42,367 nucleotides of DNA from Pirellulales bacterium. Its GTDB lineage: Bacteria > Planctomycetota > Planctomycetia > Pirellulales > Thermoguttaceae. The notes under the pieces were generated by a model. That model saw nothing but the letters and a program-made list of their open reading frames with translations. It did not search any database and was not told the DNA's origin. Location of the stretch: the NCBI GenBank assembly GCA_016934075.1, contig JAFGTN010000407.1, positions 1 through 42,367 of the forward strand. The letters run 5' to 3'. A program made the position numbers and the translations under genes. Each line of letters begins with the position of its first letter. The stretch's first letter is position 1. This document shows positions 10,627 to 19,751 of the stretch, in pieces.

Positions 10627-11784
10627 ATGAAAATTTCCATCTTACGTTGTTTGCTCACAATTACGTTTAGCATAACCGTAGCTAATTATTTACATGCCGA
10701 AGAATCAAAAACAGGTCACGACGCAAAAAATCCCGCGGCGGGCCGCTGGTCGTGCGACAAAGCCAACCAGTGGTATGCAAAGCAACCGTGGCTGGTGGGG
10801 TGCAACTTCATAGCCAGCACCGCCATAAACCAACTGGAAATGTGGCAGGCCGATACCTTTGATCCAAAAACGATTGATCGCGAACTTGGCTGGGCCGCCG
10901 GGCTAGGTTTCAACGTTGTCCGCGTGTACCTGCACGACCTTGCTTATCAACAGGATCCTGACGGTTTCCTGGAACGAATTGATAAATTTCTGAGTATCGC
11001 CGACCGCCACGGCATCAAGGCCTTGTTGGTAATTTTCGACGACTGCTGGCTGGCCGAACCCAAGGCCGGCAAGCAGCCGGAACCCTGGCCCGGCGTACAC
11101 AACTCCGGCTGGCTGGAAAGCCCCGGCCAGCCTCAACTCAAACGCTATCCCACCGATCCAGCCTTGCGGGAGCGACTGGAAAAATACGTCAAGGCCGTCT
11201 TGACCCGCTTTGGCAAAGACCCGCGTGTATTGATGTGGGACTTGTATAACGAGCCTGGCGGATGGTGGTATCGCCGCGGCGATAAACCGGGATCTTTCGA
11301 AAAAGGATTGTCAAACGAACTATGCATGCCGCTGTTGCGTGATGTTTATTGTTGGGCACGTCAAGTCAATCCATCACAACCGATCACTACCTGCTGGAAC
11401 CGTGGTGCCTATGAAGAAGAACCGGCTTTGAAATGGGCAGATGTCGTCACTTTCCACCACTACAACAACCTCAGTTCGCTACAGAAACTGATCGACAAAC
11501 TACGCAAGGGCGCGCCGAACCGGCCCTTGATTTGCACGGAGTACCTCAACCGTGAAGGCGGCAGCCGCTTCCAAACCCACCTGCCGCTGTTTAGCAAACA
11601 ACGCATCGGGGCTATCAACTGGGGTCTCGTGGCCGGAAAAACCAATACCATGTGGGCCTGGAAATCGTGGAATCAACCCGGCACTCCAGAGCCCAAATCC
11701 TGGCACCACGACATCCTCCGCAAAGATGGAACGCCATTCGACGTTAAAGAGATTGCCGTCATACGGTTCCTGACTAAAGAGTGA
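10627..11784 (+). CDS. Secreted GH5-like (cellulase/mannanase-type) glycosidase
   Basis: Signal peptide; VMWDLYNEPGGWW (putative acid/base Glu) and PLICTEYLNR (putative nucleophile Glu), GFNVVRVYLHD. Confidence 0.85.
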   Translation: MKISILRCLLTITFSITVANYLHAEESKTGHDAKNPAAGRWSCDKANQWYAKQPWLVGCNFIASTAINQLEMWQADTFDPKTIDRELGWAAGLGFNVVRVYLHDLAYQQDPDGFLERIDKFLSIADRHGIKALLVIFDDCWLAEPKAGKQPEPWPGVHNSGWLESPGQPQLKRYPTDPALRERLEKYVKAVLTRFGKDPRVLMWDLYNEPGGWWYRRGDKPGSFEKGLSNELCMPLLRDVYCWARQVNPSQPITTCWNRGAYEEEPALKWADVVTFHHYNNLSSLQKLIDKLRKGAPNRPLICTEYLNREGGSRFQTHLPLFSKQRIGAINWGLVAGKTNTMWAWKSWNQPGTPEPKSWHHDILRKDGTPFDVKEIAVIRFLTKE

Positions 11785-12420
11785 CGTACGCCCGCTAGGA
11801 CTCGAACCTCGAACCGGAGGAACGGCTCTATTTCGAGAAATCTTCGATCGATTGAGCAAAGAAGATAATCGCGGTCATGGATGGTTACTACTACTGCTCC
11901 TTCATGATGGTTCTTACACGTGTATCGCATGTGCTCGGGCTAGTCGGCCACTTACCTTCCGCGCTAATGACGCCCCCTCTAAAGTATGTGGCACCATACA
12001 GCGATAGCTACGACTCTGCCATTTTCCTCGCCGATTTCCTCACCCCCGAGCTGACATTTTAACATGCCGATATCCCAATTTAAGCCTTTTATAGCGGTTA
12101 AATCCGCATAAATGGGTGTAGCGATACACTATAATGGTATGAAACATTCCGGCTGATGGGGTATTATCTAACAGCTTATCCCCCGATTTTTTTTAAGGGG
12201 GCTCCACCTTTGTGAGAATTCTGCTATGATTCAAGTGGGCCAGCCAAAGCGGCAACAAGAGGGGACAGTGATGGGTAATGGTCACAACCCCCTTCAGACA
12301 TTACTTTTAACCGAGAGCCAACACAAAAAACAGAACTTTCGGCAACATATCAACCCGCTATTGGAGGGCGTGGTTTTTAGAATAGTGCAAGAGGCTATTT
12401 ACCAATAATCGAGGAAACAT

Positions 12421-13059
12421 ATGAGCAACAAAATTAGAATACTGATTGCGGATGACCACGAAGTTGTGCGCTGCGGACTGAAAACCCTTTTGACCGACTC
12501 CGACATCGAAATCGTCGCGGAAGTATCGACCGGTGCGGCGGCGGTCAAGTATGCCATCGAGAATGATGTCGATGTTGTGCTGTTGGACATTCGTATGCCC
12601 GAGGGTGACGGTCTGACCGCACTCGGCCGCATCAAACTCGACAAGCCGGAATTACCAATTCTGATGCTTTCCACATTCGACAATCCCACCTATATCGCTC
12701 GCGCGGTTGCACTCGGCGCCAGTGGCTATTTGCTGAAGGGTTGCACGCGTGAGCATCTGATCAAGTGCATCCAGTCGGCAGCCGCCGGCGAAAGCGCTTG
12801 GACACGAGACGAGCTCCGCCGCGTTACCGGCGCGTTGGCCACCCCGCGACTGGCGGCCGACGTCGAGGTACCGCTTACGCAACGCGAAAGCGAAGTCTTG
12901 CGTCAATTGGCTTATGGCCTGACGAATAAGGAAATAGCTCAAGCCTTGCACATCAGCTACGAGACGGTCAAGGAACACGTGCAGCATATCTTGCGTAAGA
13001 TCGGCGTTTCCGACCGCACCCAGGCTGCCGTTTGGGCGGTTCGCAAAGAACTGGTCTAA
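12421..13059 (+). CDS. NarL/FixJ (LuxR-type) response regulator
   Basis: REC: IRILIADDHEVVRCGLKTLL, VVLLDIRMPEGDGL; LuxR HTH: LTQRESEVLRQLAYGLTNKEIAQALHISYETVKEHVQHILRKIGVSDRTQAAVWAV; GAGGAAA upstream of the ATG. Confidence 0.95.
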   Translation: MSNKIRILIADDHEVVRCGLKTLLTDSDIEIVAEVSTGAAAVKYAIENDVDVVLLDIRMPEGDGLTALGRIKLDKPELPILMLSTFDNPTYIARAVALGASGYLLKGCTREHLIKCIQSAAAGESAWTRDELRRVTGALATPRLAADVEVPLTQRESEVLRQLAYGLTNKEIAQALHISYETVKEHVQHILRKIGVSDRTQAAVWAVRKELV

Positions 13060-13117
13060 GCCGCTACCGGCTATTGCGATCTATTGAAACCTCGGTGGCA
13101 CCGGCCGCTCGCGGCTG

Positions 13118-14983
13118 GTGCTATTTTGGGTTGTTCGGCAACTTATGATAATCTTCCACTTCTTTTCGGCAGGAGCGAAATTTCTTTTGCCAGGATTTCT
13201 TTTTTCCGCCCTGTCGATCATTTGTTTCGCATGTCTGCCCGAGGCTCAAGCATTGGAAATGAGCGCCGCCGAACGGACGACGGTCGATACCTGGTATAAA
13301 AGTTCTTTTCTTGGAGAGGAAAGCTCGTGCGACAATTCGAGATTTTTCTCCGGTGATATTCCATTTTCCTTTGTTCTTGGCGGCAAGCATTCCTCTAAAC
13401 TACTGCCGACTTGGAAGAAAACCGTATCAGATGCGAAGAGCGACCGCGGAGATCCTGTCCGCCTCGTTACATACTTGGATCCTGTCAGCGGGTTGGAAGT
13501 GCGGTGTAGAGTCACCCGCTATGCCGATTTTCCTGCTTTGGACTGGACTCTATATTTCACCAATCGGGGCAGAAACGATTCGCCTATCATCGAACGTGTC
13601 GAAGCAGTCGACTCGAAAATGATGGTACGGCCCGAGATTGCGATGTCGTTTCAAAGCCTCAACGCCGCCACGGCAAACGGAGTGGCAGACTGGCAGCCTT
13701 ATGAAAAGGCTTTGCCGATCGATGGTCATATCGATTTCGCTCCCGAGCAAGGTCGCTCATCAAAGGGTGCGACTCCTTTCTTCAATCTGCAATGTGGTGA
13801 CAGGGGTGTTATCACGGCCATCGGTTGGACCGGCCAGTGGAGGGCAAGCATCATCCGCAATTCCCGCCAGGTCAACATAACCGCCGGCATGCAGAACCTG
13901 TGCCTTTCGCTCTTCAAGGGCGAAACAATCCGATCTCCCCGCATTATACAACTCTATTGGCAAGGCGAAGATCAATATCGCGGATACAATCTCTTCCGCC
14001 GGTTGATGTTCAAGCATATCATGCCCCGCGTGGACGGACGTGTAGTCGTTCCACCGATAGCGAAGACGGGCATGGGCTTGCACGAAGGCGACCGTGGTAC
14101 CGAGGCCGATCAACTAGCACATCTGAAATCGGTCGAGGGACTGGGTTTCGAGTATTTCTGGTTCGATGCCTTCTACGGAAGAGACGATTTTCCCAAGGTT
14201 GGAAACTACGTCTTGCCGGTCTCGAGAGGCTTTAATACAAAACGTTTCCCACGGGGATTTACAAACGTAGCCAAGGCCGTCAATCGAGCCGGCATGAAAT
14301 ACATTCAATGGTTCGAACCAGAGCGAATCTGCCCTGGCACACTGATGGCCCAGGAACATCCCGAATGGGTCGTCTTGCCCGACAACGGTCCCTGGGGCAT
14401 GTTCAATCTTGCGATTCCAGAAGCGCGGGAGTATATCACGAAATATCTCGACGACATGATCAAGCAGCATGGCATCGATTGTCTAAGAATCGATAACGGC
14501 GTTGGCTGTGGATCGACTCCCGGTTACGACCAGCTTTGGGCAAAGTTGGACAAGGCCGACCACGATCGTATCGGTATCAATGCAGGTATAACCTTCTGCG
14601 ATGATTGCCGTCCGAAGAACTACCCGAAGGATCTTCTCAAACTCGCGATCTGCGAGGGAAAACGCATCCGCAAGTATTATCGCGGCGATTTCTATCCCCT
14701 CACCAAAGTGACAACCAGCCATGAAGATTGGTGCGTAACCCAATATCATCGCCCCAGTTATGGCGACGGTATGATTCTTGCGTTTCGACGCGGCAAATCG
14801 CCACTTGAGTCGCTTGTTGTAAATCCCCATGACATAGACCCCAAGGCCGAATACGAAGTCACCAGAAGCAAAGACTACAATCATTCCAAACCTGAAAGTA
14901 TTGCCGGAAAAGAGTTGTGTAAACTGAATATTCAGATCGACGCTCAGCCCGGTTCTATGTTAATCGAGTACAAAATCAAATAA
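13118..14983 (+). CDS. GH36-like alpha-galactosidase-family protein, apparently internally deleted
   Basis: Signal peptide; GLGFEYFWFDAFYGRDDFP, GMKYIQWFEPERICPGT, IDCLRIDNGVG, then DRIGINAGITFCDDCRPKNYPKDLLKLAICEGKRIRKYYRGDFYPLTKVTTSHEDWCVTQYHRP. The conserved CASGGRR...PLWRSD-type acid/base segment is not present. Confidence 0.82.
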   Translation: MLFWVVRQLMIIFHFFSAGAKFLLPGFLFSALSIICFACLPEAQALEMSAAERTTVDTWYKSSFLGEESSCDNSRFFSGDIPFSFVLGGKHSSKLLPTWKKTVSDAKSDRGDPVRLVTYLDPVSGLEVRCRVTRYADFPALDWTLYFTNRGRNDSPIIERVEAVDSKMMVRPEIAMSFQSLNAATANGVADWQPYEKALPIDGHIDFAPEQGRSSKGATPFFNLQCGDRGVITAIGWTGQWRASIIRNSRQVNITAGMQNLCLSLFKGETIRSPRIIQLYWQGEDQYRGYNLFRRLMFKHIMPRVDGRVVVPPIAKTGMGLHEGDRGTEADQLAHLKSVEGLGFEYFWFDAFYGRDDFPKVGNYVLPVSRGFNTKRFPRGFTNVAKAVNRAGMKYIQWFEPERICPGTLMAQEHPEWVVLPDNGPWGMFNLAIPEAREYITKYLDDMIKQHGIDCLRIDNGVGCGSTPGYDQLWAKLDKADHDRIGINAGITFCDDCRPKNYPKDLLKLAICEGKRIRKYYRGDFYPLTKVTTSHEDWCVTQYHRPSYGDGMILAFRRGKSPLESLVVNPHDIDPKAEYEVTRSKDYNHSKPESIAGKELCKLNIQIDAQPGSMLIEYKIK

Positions 14984-15079
14984 CATCCAGCCGAATCTGT
15001 TGTCCTTAATTGTTGCCGACGACACGGAGGAATTGGAATTTCAATTCGTACTATCCATTAATGTTATCACTACACGGAA

Positions 15080-16270
15080 GTGGCCATGGCAAAACGGCTC
15101 AAAATCGCGATCTTGATGAGATCCTCGCGACGTTGCCATCGCGATTTGCTTTGCGGCATTGCGGCGTATGCCCGACCGCACGGCCCTTGGGAATTCTACC
15201 ATCAAGAAGAACCTCTAAGCGACGAAGTGCCCGGCTGGCTTCGCAACTGGGACGGCGACGGTATCATCATTCGTATCGAAAACCGCCGGCTTTTCGAAGA
15301 TGTTCGCAAACTTGGAATTCCCTGCATAGATCTTTGCGGGCTGTTCATCGATGGCGGGTTTCCCTCCATAGACAGCGACTATGCTTCGGTGTCGCGGCTT
15401 GCAACCGAGCATTTTATCGAACATGGATTCGAGAATTTCGCATTCTACGGAGTGCCCGACATTCACTATTCTAACAACTGTTGCCGGTCGTTTACCGAAC
15501 AAATACGCCAGTCCGGTCGCGAGGTTGAGATTTTCCAGTGCCCCTGGGAACTCCAGCGCGTGATGGCCAACACCTCGGAAATTCGTGGCCTTTTGCGCGA
15601 AAACGAGATGGCGGCTTGGTTGAAAGCATTACCCAAGCCGGTCGGGCTGATGGCCTGCAACGATTTTCGTGCTCAACAGGTGCTGGATCTATGTTTGCAG
15701 GAGGGCATCGTGGTACCGGACGAAGTAGCCGTGGTTGGGATAGGTAACGACGAGGTGCTTTGCGAGTTGAGCAATCCGCCCATGACCAGCATCGACGTCA
15801 ACGCCTGGAAAATGGGCTACGACGCGGCAGCCTTGCTCGAGAGCATTATCCGCGGTGAAAATCCGCCGTCGCAACGCGTTTTGGTCGAACCTCGAGGAAT
15901 AGTCGTCAGACAGTCCAGTTCAGTTTTGGCCATCTCCGACCGTTCGGTGGCCGAAGCAGTTCGTTTCATCCGCGAACATGCCTGTGAGGGCATAGGGGTC
16001 GAGGAAGTTTTGAAAAAAGTGCATGTCTCGCGGAGCACGCTCTATCGCCGCTTCAATGAGTTTTTGGGCCATTCGCCTAACACCGAGATACGCCGCGCGC
16101 GGTTGCAACGTATCAAACAATTTCTATCCGAGACCGATTACCCGCTGGTCAAAATCGCTCAATTGGTGGGGATTGCCCATGTCGAAAATATGTGCAATCT
16201 GTTTAAGGCCGAAACGGGCATGACAGCCAGGCAATATAGGATTGAGGCACGTAACGGGACAAGGATTTAG
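15080..16270 (+). CDS. XylR-type regulator: LacI-like sugar-binding domain plus AraC HTH
   Basis: LacI-like core KPVGLMACNDFRAQQVLDLCLQEGIVVPDEVAVVGIGNDEVLCELSNPPMTSID; AraC HTH VLKKVHVSRSTLYRRFNEFLGHSPNTEIRRARLQRIKQFLSETDYPLVKIAQLVGI. Confidence 0.93.
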   Translation: MAMAKRLKIAILMRSSRRCHRDLLCGIAAYARPHGPWEFYHQEEPLSDEVPGWLRNWDGDGIIIRIENRRLFEDVRKLGIPCIDLCGLFIDGGFPSIDSDYASVSRLATEHFIEHGFENFAFYGVPDIHYSNNCCRSFTEQIRQSGREVEIFQCPWELQRVMANTSEIRGLLRENEMAAWLKALPKPVGLMACNDFRAQQVLDLCLQEGIVVPDEVAVVGIGNDEVLCELSNPPMTSIDVNAWKMGYDAAALLESIIRGENPPSQRVLVEPRGIVVRQSSSVLAISDRSVAEAVRFIREHACEGIGVEEVLKKVHVSRSTLYRRFNEFLGHSPNTEIRRARLQRIKQFLSETDYPLVKIAQLVGIAHVENMCNLFKAETGMTARQYRIEARNGTRI

Positions 16271-16445
16271 GCACCAGGAGTGATGGTTGTAGGGCGTGGA
16301 ATAATTACAAATAGCGCAGAGATAGTGACTTACGGTGAAGAAGCTCTATTGTGACACGAACTTTCCGTGAACGGATCTTGTAAGTTTCTTGAGGTCTAGT
16401 CATGAATTATATGTAGTTTTAAACAGTTATATCACACATAAGCCG

Positions 16446-16467
16446 TGAAACGTATTCATAAGTTTCA
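16446..16467. promoter_or_regulatory. Operator-like inverted repeat upstream of the Ntn-hydrolase-like gene
   Basis: TGAAAC-N10-GTTTCA (TGAAACGTATTCATAAGTTTCA), between the XylR-type gene and the CDS at 16551. Confidence 0.35.
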
Positions 16468-16550
16468 TGGGACGAAATGCAGTTGCTCAAGATGGCGATA
16501 CGTTTATACTCAATAGAGTCACCACCACTTATCGCATCCAAGGAAATGTA

Positions 16551-17951
16551 ATGCCCACGCGAAGAGAAGCACTATGCACGATGGCCTCCATGGCCATTGG
16601 TGGAACTGCTCTACACACCCCGACCGAGCTTCAGGCCGCCGATAATGGTACGGCCTGTACTAAACTTGTCGACCTGTCAGGTGATCCGAAGACCGTTGGA
16701 AATCGATTCGGATTCACCAACGCCAAGGACATCAAGAAGCACATGAAGACCGTGCTGGTAGATTGGCGCAGGCGTGGTTTGTCCGATGCGGATATGATCA
16801 ACAAGAGCGAGCCCTTCCGCCGCTTTACGGCCAAGTTCGCCCCGGCTTGGGTAGAGGAAGATTATTGGTGCGCAATTCGTGCCGGCGTGCGTCCCGAACT
16901 GTACACGGCCTTTTTGGCCGGCAAATACCGCGAACTTTTCTTTGTCGATGAATGTACATCCTTTTTCGCGCTGGGCGAGGCCACTGCCGACGGGGCACCG
17001 CTCTTCCACAAAAACCGCGACAACGCGCCCCGTGAACAGTGTGCCTATCGCAAACACGTACGTCACTCATCCAGGCCGGCCGCCTTCCACGCCACCGGCG
17101 ATACCAGCGACTCTGGCTTGATGATGATGGTCAACGAACACGGTCTGGCAGGATCGGCCGATACGGGGGGTCTAAAAGAAACGCGCCCCAAGGGGCACGG
17201 CGTGATGAATCCCTACATCCTCCGCCTCATCGCAGAACGGGCCGAACGTTGCGAAGACGCTCTGGAAATTATCCAGGAGATGATCCGCGACGGCTGGTAT
17301 GCTGGCGGATCGAAAACCGGCACCAACTGGTTCTTTGCCGACCGTTATGGAAAAGGATTGCGCGTGGCGCAAAACTCGCACGAAGAACAGCACTGGTTTT
17401 TCCGGGACACGATAGTTTTTTCCGCCCGGGCAAATACGGACGGTGCGAGAATCGTTTTGAGCAAAAAGGGTAACTTGACTTTGGCAGACATGAACGCGGC
17501 CGCCACGCACCCGAGTATATGTTTCGGCTCGAGTATTTCGGGGATGACTGTCCGCATCGATCCGAAGCAACCGGGGCAGTTAAGCAGCGTGTGGTTTGCT
17601 TTGCCGTGCATTTCGCCGTATGTACCGCTTTATCCGCTGGCGAACGGTACGCCTAAAGCAATTTTAGACGGAAAAAGCTCAACCGCGGGCCGGCGTCTGA
17701 TTTCGCTTCTGGCAAAGCCCGGTCAACAAGAGTTCGGCTGCGGGCTGGCACTCAAGGGCGACTTGCTCGAAGCCCACAAGCAAGCTCAGGAGAAAATTTA
17801 CGCCCAGGACAAACAAATACAAGCCGAGATCGAAAAGGCTTTTGCCGATGGCGACAAGAACACCGCGAGGGGACTGGCCACGCAAGGAACCGTTGAGGGA
17901 TGCTCGACACTGATGAGTTATCTCGACTCGCTGAAAATTAACACTACATAA
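16551..17951 (+). CDS. TAT-exported C45-like/Ntn-hydrolase family acyltransferase or amidase
   Basis: Twin-arginine leader MPTRREALCTMASMAIGGTALHTPTELQA; FVDECTSFFALGEATADGAPLFHKNRDN resembles the processed Cys nucleophile region of C45/C69-type Ntn hydrolases. Start moved to ATG 16551. Confidence 0.7.
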   Translation: MPTRREALCTMASMAIGGTALHTPTELQAADNGTACTKLVDLSGDPKTVGNRFGFTNAKDIKKHMKTVLVDWRRRGLSDADMINKSEPFRRFTAKFAPAWVEEDYWCAIRAGVRPELYTAFLAGKYRELFFVDECTSFFALGEATADGAPLFHKNRDNAPREQCAYRKHVRHSSRPAAFHATGDTSDSGLMMMVNEHGLAGSADTGGLKETRPKGHGVMNPYILRLIAERAERCEDALEIIQEMIRDGWYAGGSKTGTNWFFADRYGKGLRVAQNSHEEQHWFFRDTIVFSARANTDGARIVLSKKGNLTLADMNAAATHPSICFGSSISGMTVRIDPKQPGQLSSVWFALPCISPYVPLYPLANGTPKAILDGKSSTAGRRLISLLAKPGQQEFGCGLALKGDLLEAHKQAQEKIYAQDKQIQAEIEKAFADGDKNTARGLATQGTVEGCSTLMSYLDSLKINTT

Positions 17952-17969
17952 ACAGGAGTCTGTTGTCGA

Positions 17970-19031
17970 ATGAAAACCGAGAGCTTATATTCGCGTTACT
18001 TATCGCGAACAGGTCGGGCGACTTATTTGAAATCCGGCTGCCAAAAGCGGGTTTCCGGCTTCACGCTCGTGGAACTCCTGGTAGTGATAGCCATTATCGG
18101 CATCCTGATAGCGCTTCTGTTACCGGCCGTGCAAGCTGCCCGCGAGGCGGCTCGACGCATGACATGCACCAACCATCTCAAACAAATGGCCGTGGCGCTG
18201 CATGTCTATCACGACACGCACGGAGTGCTTCCGCCCGCGGCAATCGTATCCGGCAGCAATCCCCGCTCCAGCGACGACAGCCCCCCGGCCAGCCAGTGGC
18301 AGGTATGGGAAGACGCTATAAGCACCAGCGGTGCCGGCCGCCACGGCACCAGTTGGATGCTATTAATCTTACCCATGATAGAGAAGGGCATGCTCCACGA
18401 CCAGTGGAATTTCAACACCAATGTGCGTGGAAACCTTCATATTGCCGCCAACGACATTGCCGAATTCTACTGCCCCACGCGGCGGAACACGGTCGGCGGA
18501 GGCAAGTATGCAAACATGATATTCATGGGCATGAAGAAGGGCGGCACCGATTACGGCGCCTGTGCCGGCGGCGGCGATTCGCTTTACAACTCGCCGCCCA
18601 CCTCGCATCCGGTGACCGGTCTATTCTGGCATCAAAGCGGCAATCGCGGGCTGTTCCTGCCCAACATTACAACCAAGCTGGACGACTGCACCGACGGTAC
18701 TTCGAGTACGGTTATGATCGGCGAGGTGCAACGACTCTGGGGAACTTCCACCCGCACCAAAAGTCTTGACGGTTGGGCCGTGGGCGGAGCATCGAATCTT
18801 TTCGACGGCGCCACCGGCTACAATACGCCCGGCCCGGGACGCGAAGACAACAGTAACGGTATCAACGGTCCATACTTCCAAGCGCCCGGTAGCGACCATG
18901 TGGGTGGAGCCAACTTCGGATACGCAGACGGAAGTATCCATTTCATCAGTGAAAATGTCGGTAACTACCTGTTCGAACGGCTGTGCACAATGCAGGAAGG
19001 AACCGTGGTGGGGACGGATGAGGATTATTAG
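17970..19031 (+). CDS. DUF1559 domain protein (type II pseudopilin-like)
   Basis: GFTLVELLVVIAIIGILIALLLPAVQAAREAARRMTCTNHLKQMAVALHVYHDTHGVLPPA and C-terminal HVGGANFGYADGSIHFISENV. Confidence 0.96.
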   Translation: MKTESLYSRYLSRTGRATYLKSGCQKRVSGFTLVELLVVIAIIGILIALLLPAVQAAREAARRMTCTNHLKQMAVALHVYHDTHGVLPPAAIVSGSNPRSSDDSPPASQWQVWEDAISTSGAGRHGTSWMLLILPMIEKGMLHDQWNFNTNVRGNLHIAANDIAEFYCPTRRNTVGGGKYANMIFMGMKKGGTDYGACAGGGDSLYNSPPTSHPVTGLFWHQSGNRGLFLPNITTKLDDCTDGTSSTVMIGEVQRLWGTSTRTKSLDGWAVGGASNLFDGATGYNTPGPGREDNSNGINGPYFQAPGSDHVGGANFGYADGSIHFISENVGNYLFERLCTMQEGTVVGTDEDY

Positions 19032-19161
19032 AAGGCAGATGTCAGAGGGCAGAAGGCAGGGATTGTGAATGTTGAATTTGCAATTTTATGTAAGTCTTAC
19101 CAATTCATAAGGAATGTGGGCAATGACCGATGTTTGGTGTGTTATTAGAATTGTTTATACA

Positions 19162-19551
19162 ATGATACGTAGTAATATTCTGCAATCAATTCTGTTGTCG
19201 GTTGGTGTTTTGGTTGTGTGTGGGTGCGGGAGTTCGGACCGGCCGGAGTTGGGCACGGTCAGCGGCACCGTTACGCTGAATGGTAAACCACTTGCCAATG
19301 CGGAAATCACCTTCCAGCATGAGAAGAAGCGATTCTCGACCGGAACCACCGACGCCGACGGCCGCTACGAACTGATCTACATCCGCGACATAAAGGGAGC
19401 GGTCGTGGGTAAACACACCGTTGTCATCACTGCCAAAGATACCGCCAGACGTCAACTAGTTCCGCCGAAATACAACCACAACACCATCCTCACCGCCGAC
19501 GTCAAACCAAAACACAACACGTTCGATTTCGAACTGAAAACGGGCCGCTAG
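19162..19551 (+). CDS. Lipoprotein with carboxypeptidase-regulatory-like (Ig) domain
   Basis: Lipobox VVCGCGSS; GTVSGTVTLNGKPLANAEITFQHEKKRFSTGTTDADGRYEL. Confidence 0.85.
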   Translation: MIRSNILQSILLSVGVLVVCGCGSSDRPELGTVSGTVTLNGKPLANAEITFQHEKKRFSTGTTDADGRYELIYIRDIKGAVVGKHTVVITAKDTARRQLVPPKYNHNTILTADVKPKHNTFDFELKTGR

Positions 19552-19628
19552 TGTGGAAATCCAAAGGCTGGATGCCGAAGTCGTGGCGTTCCCTGTTCTC
19601 GTTTCTCTGCTTTTTCTTTGCGTTCTCT

Positions 19629-19712
19629 GTTAGCCCCGTCGCCTGCGACGGAACAGAGAGTGTCGGAAAATCCAGTATTTCCACCAGCCGGTCGCAGGCG
19701 ACCGGGCTAACA
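19629..19712. repeat. Long imperfect inverted repeat (REP/MITE-like) between lipoprotein and sulfatase
   Basis: GTTAGCCCCGTCGCCTGCGAC ... GTCGCAGGCGACCGGGCTAAC: 21-nt arms with one mismatch. Confidence 0.75.
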
Positions 19713-19751
19713 AGGGCCAATTCATCAACAGAAACCAATGTGGAGGTTGCA

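Noticed and set aside
12184-12202. CCCCC...GGGGG hairpin with an internal T-tract
   Set aside because: The T-run is in the loop rather than after the stem and the stem is only five pairs; not a convincing terminator.
12226-12408. 60-aa ORF upstream of the response regulator
   Set aside because: No motif or convincing ribosome-binding context; likely leader sequence.
17963-18769. 268-aa + strand ORF
   Set aside because: Out-of-frame overlap with the clear DUF1559 gene; Arg/His-rich.
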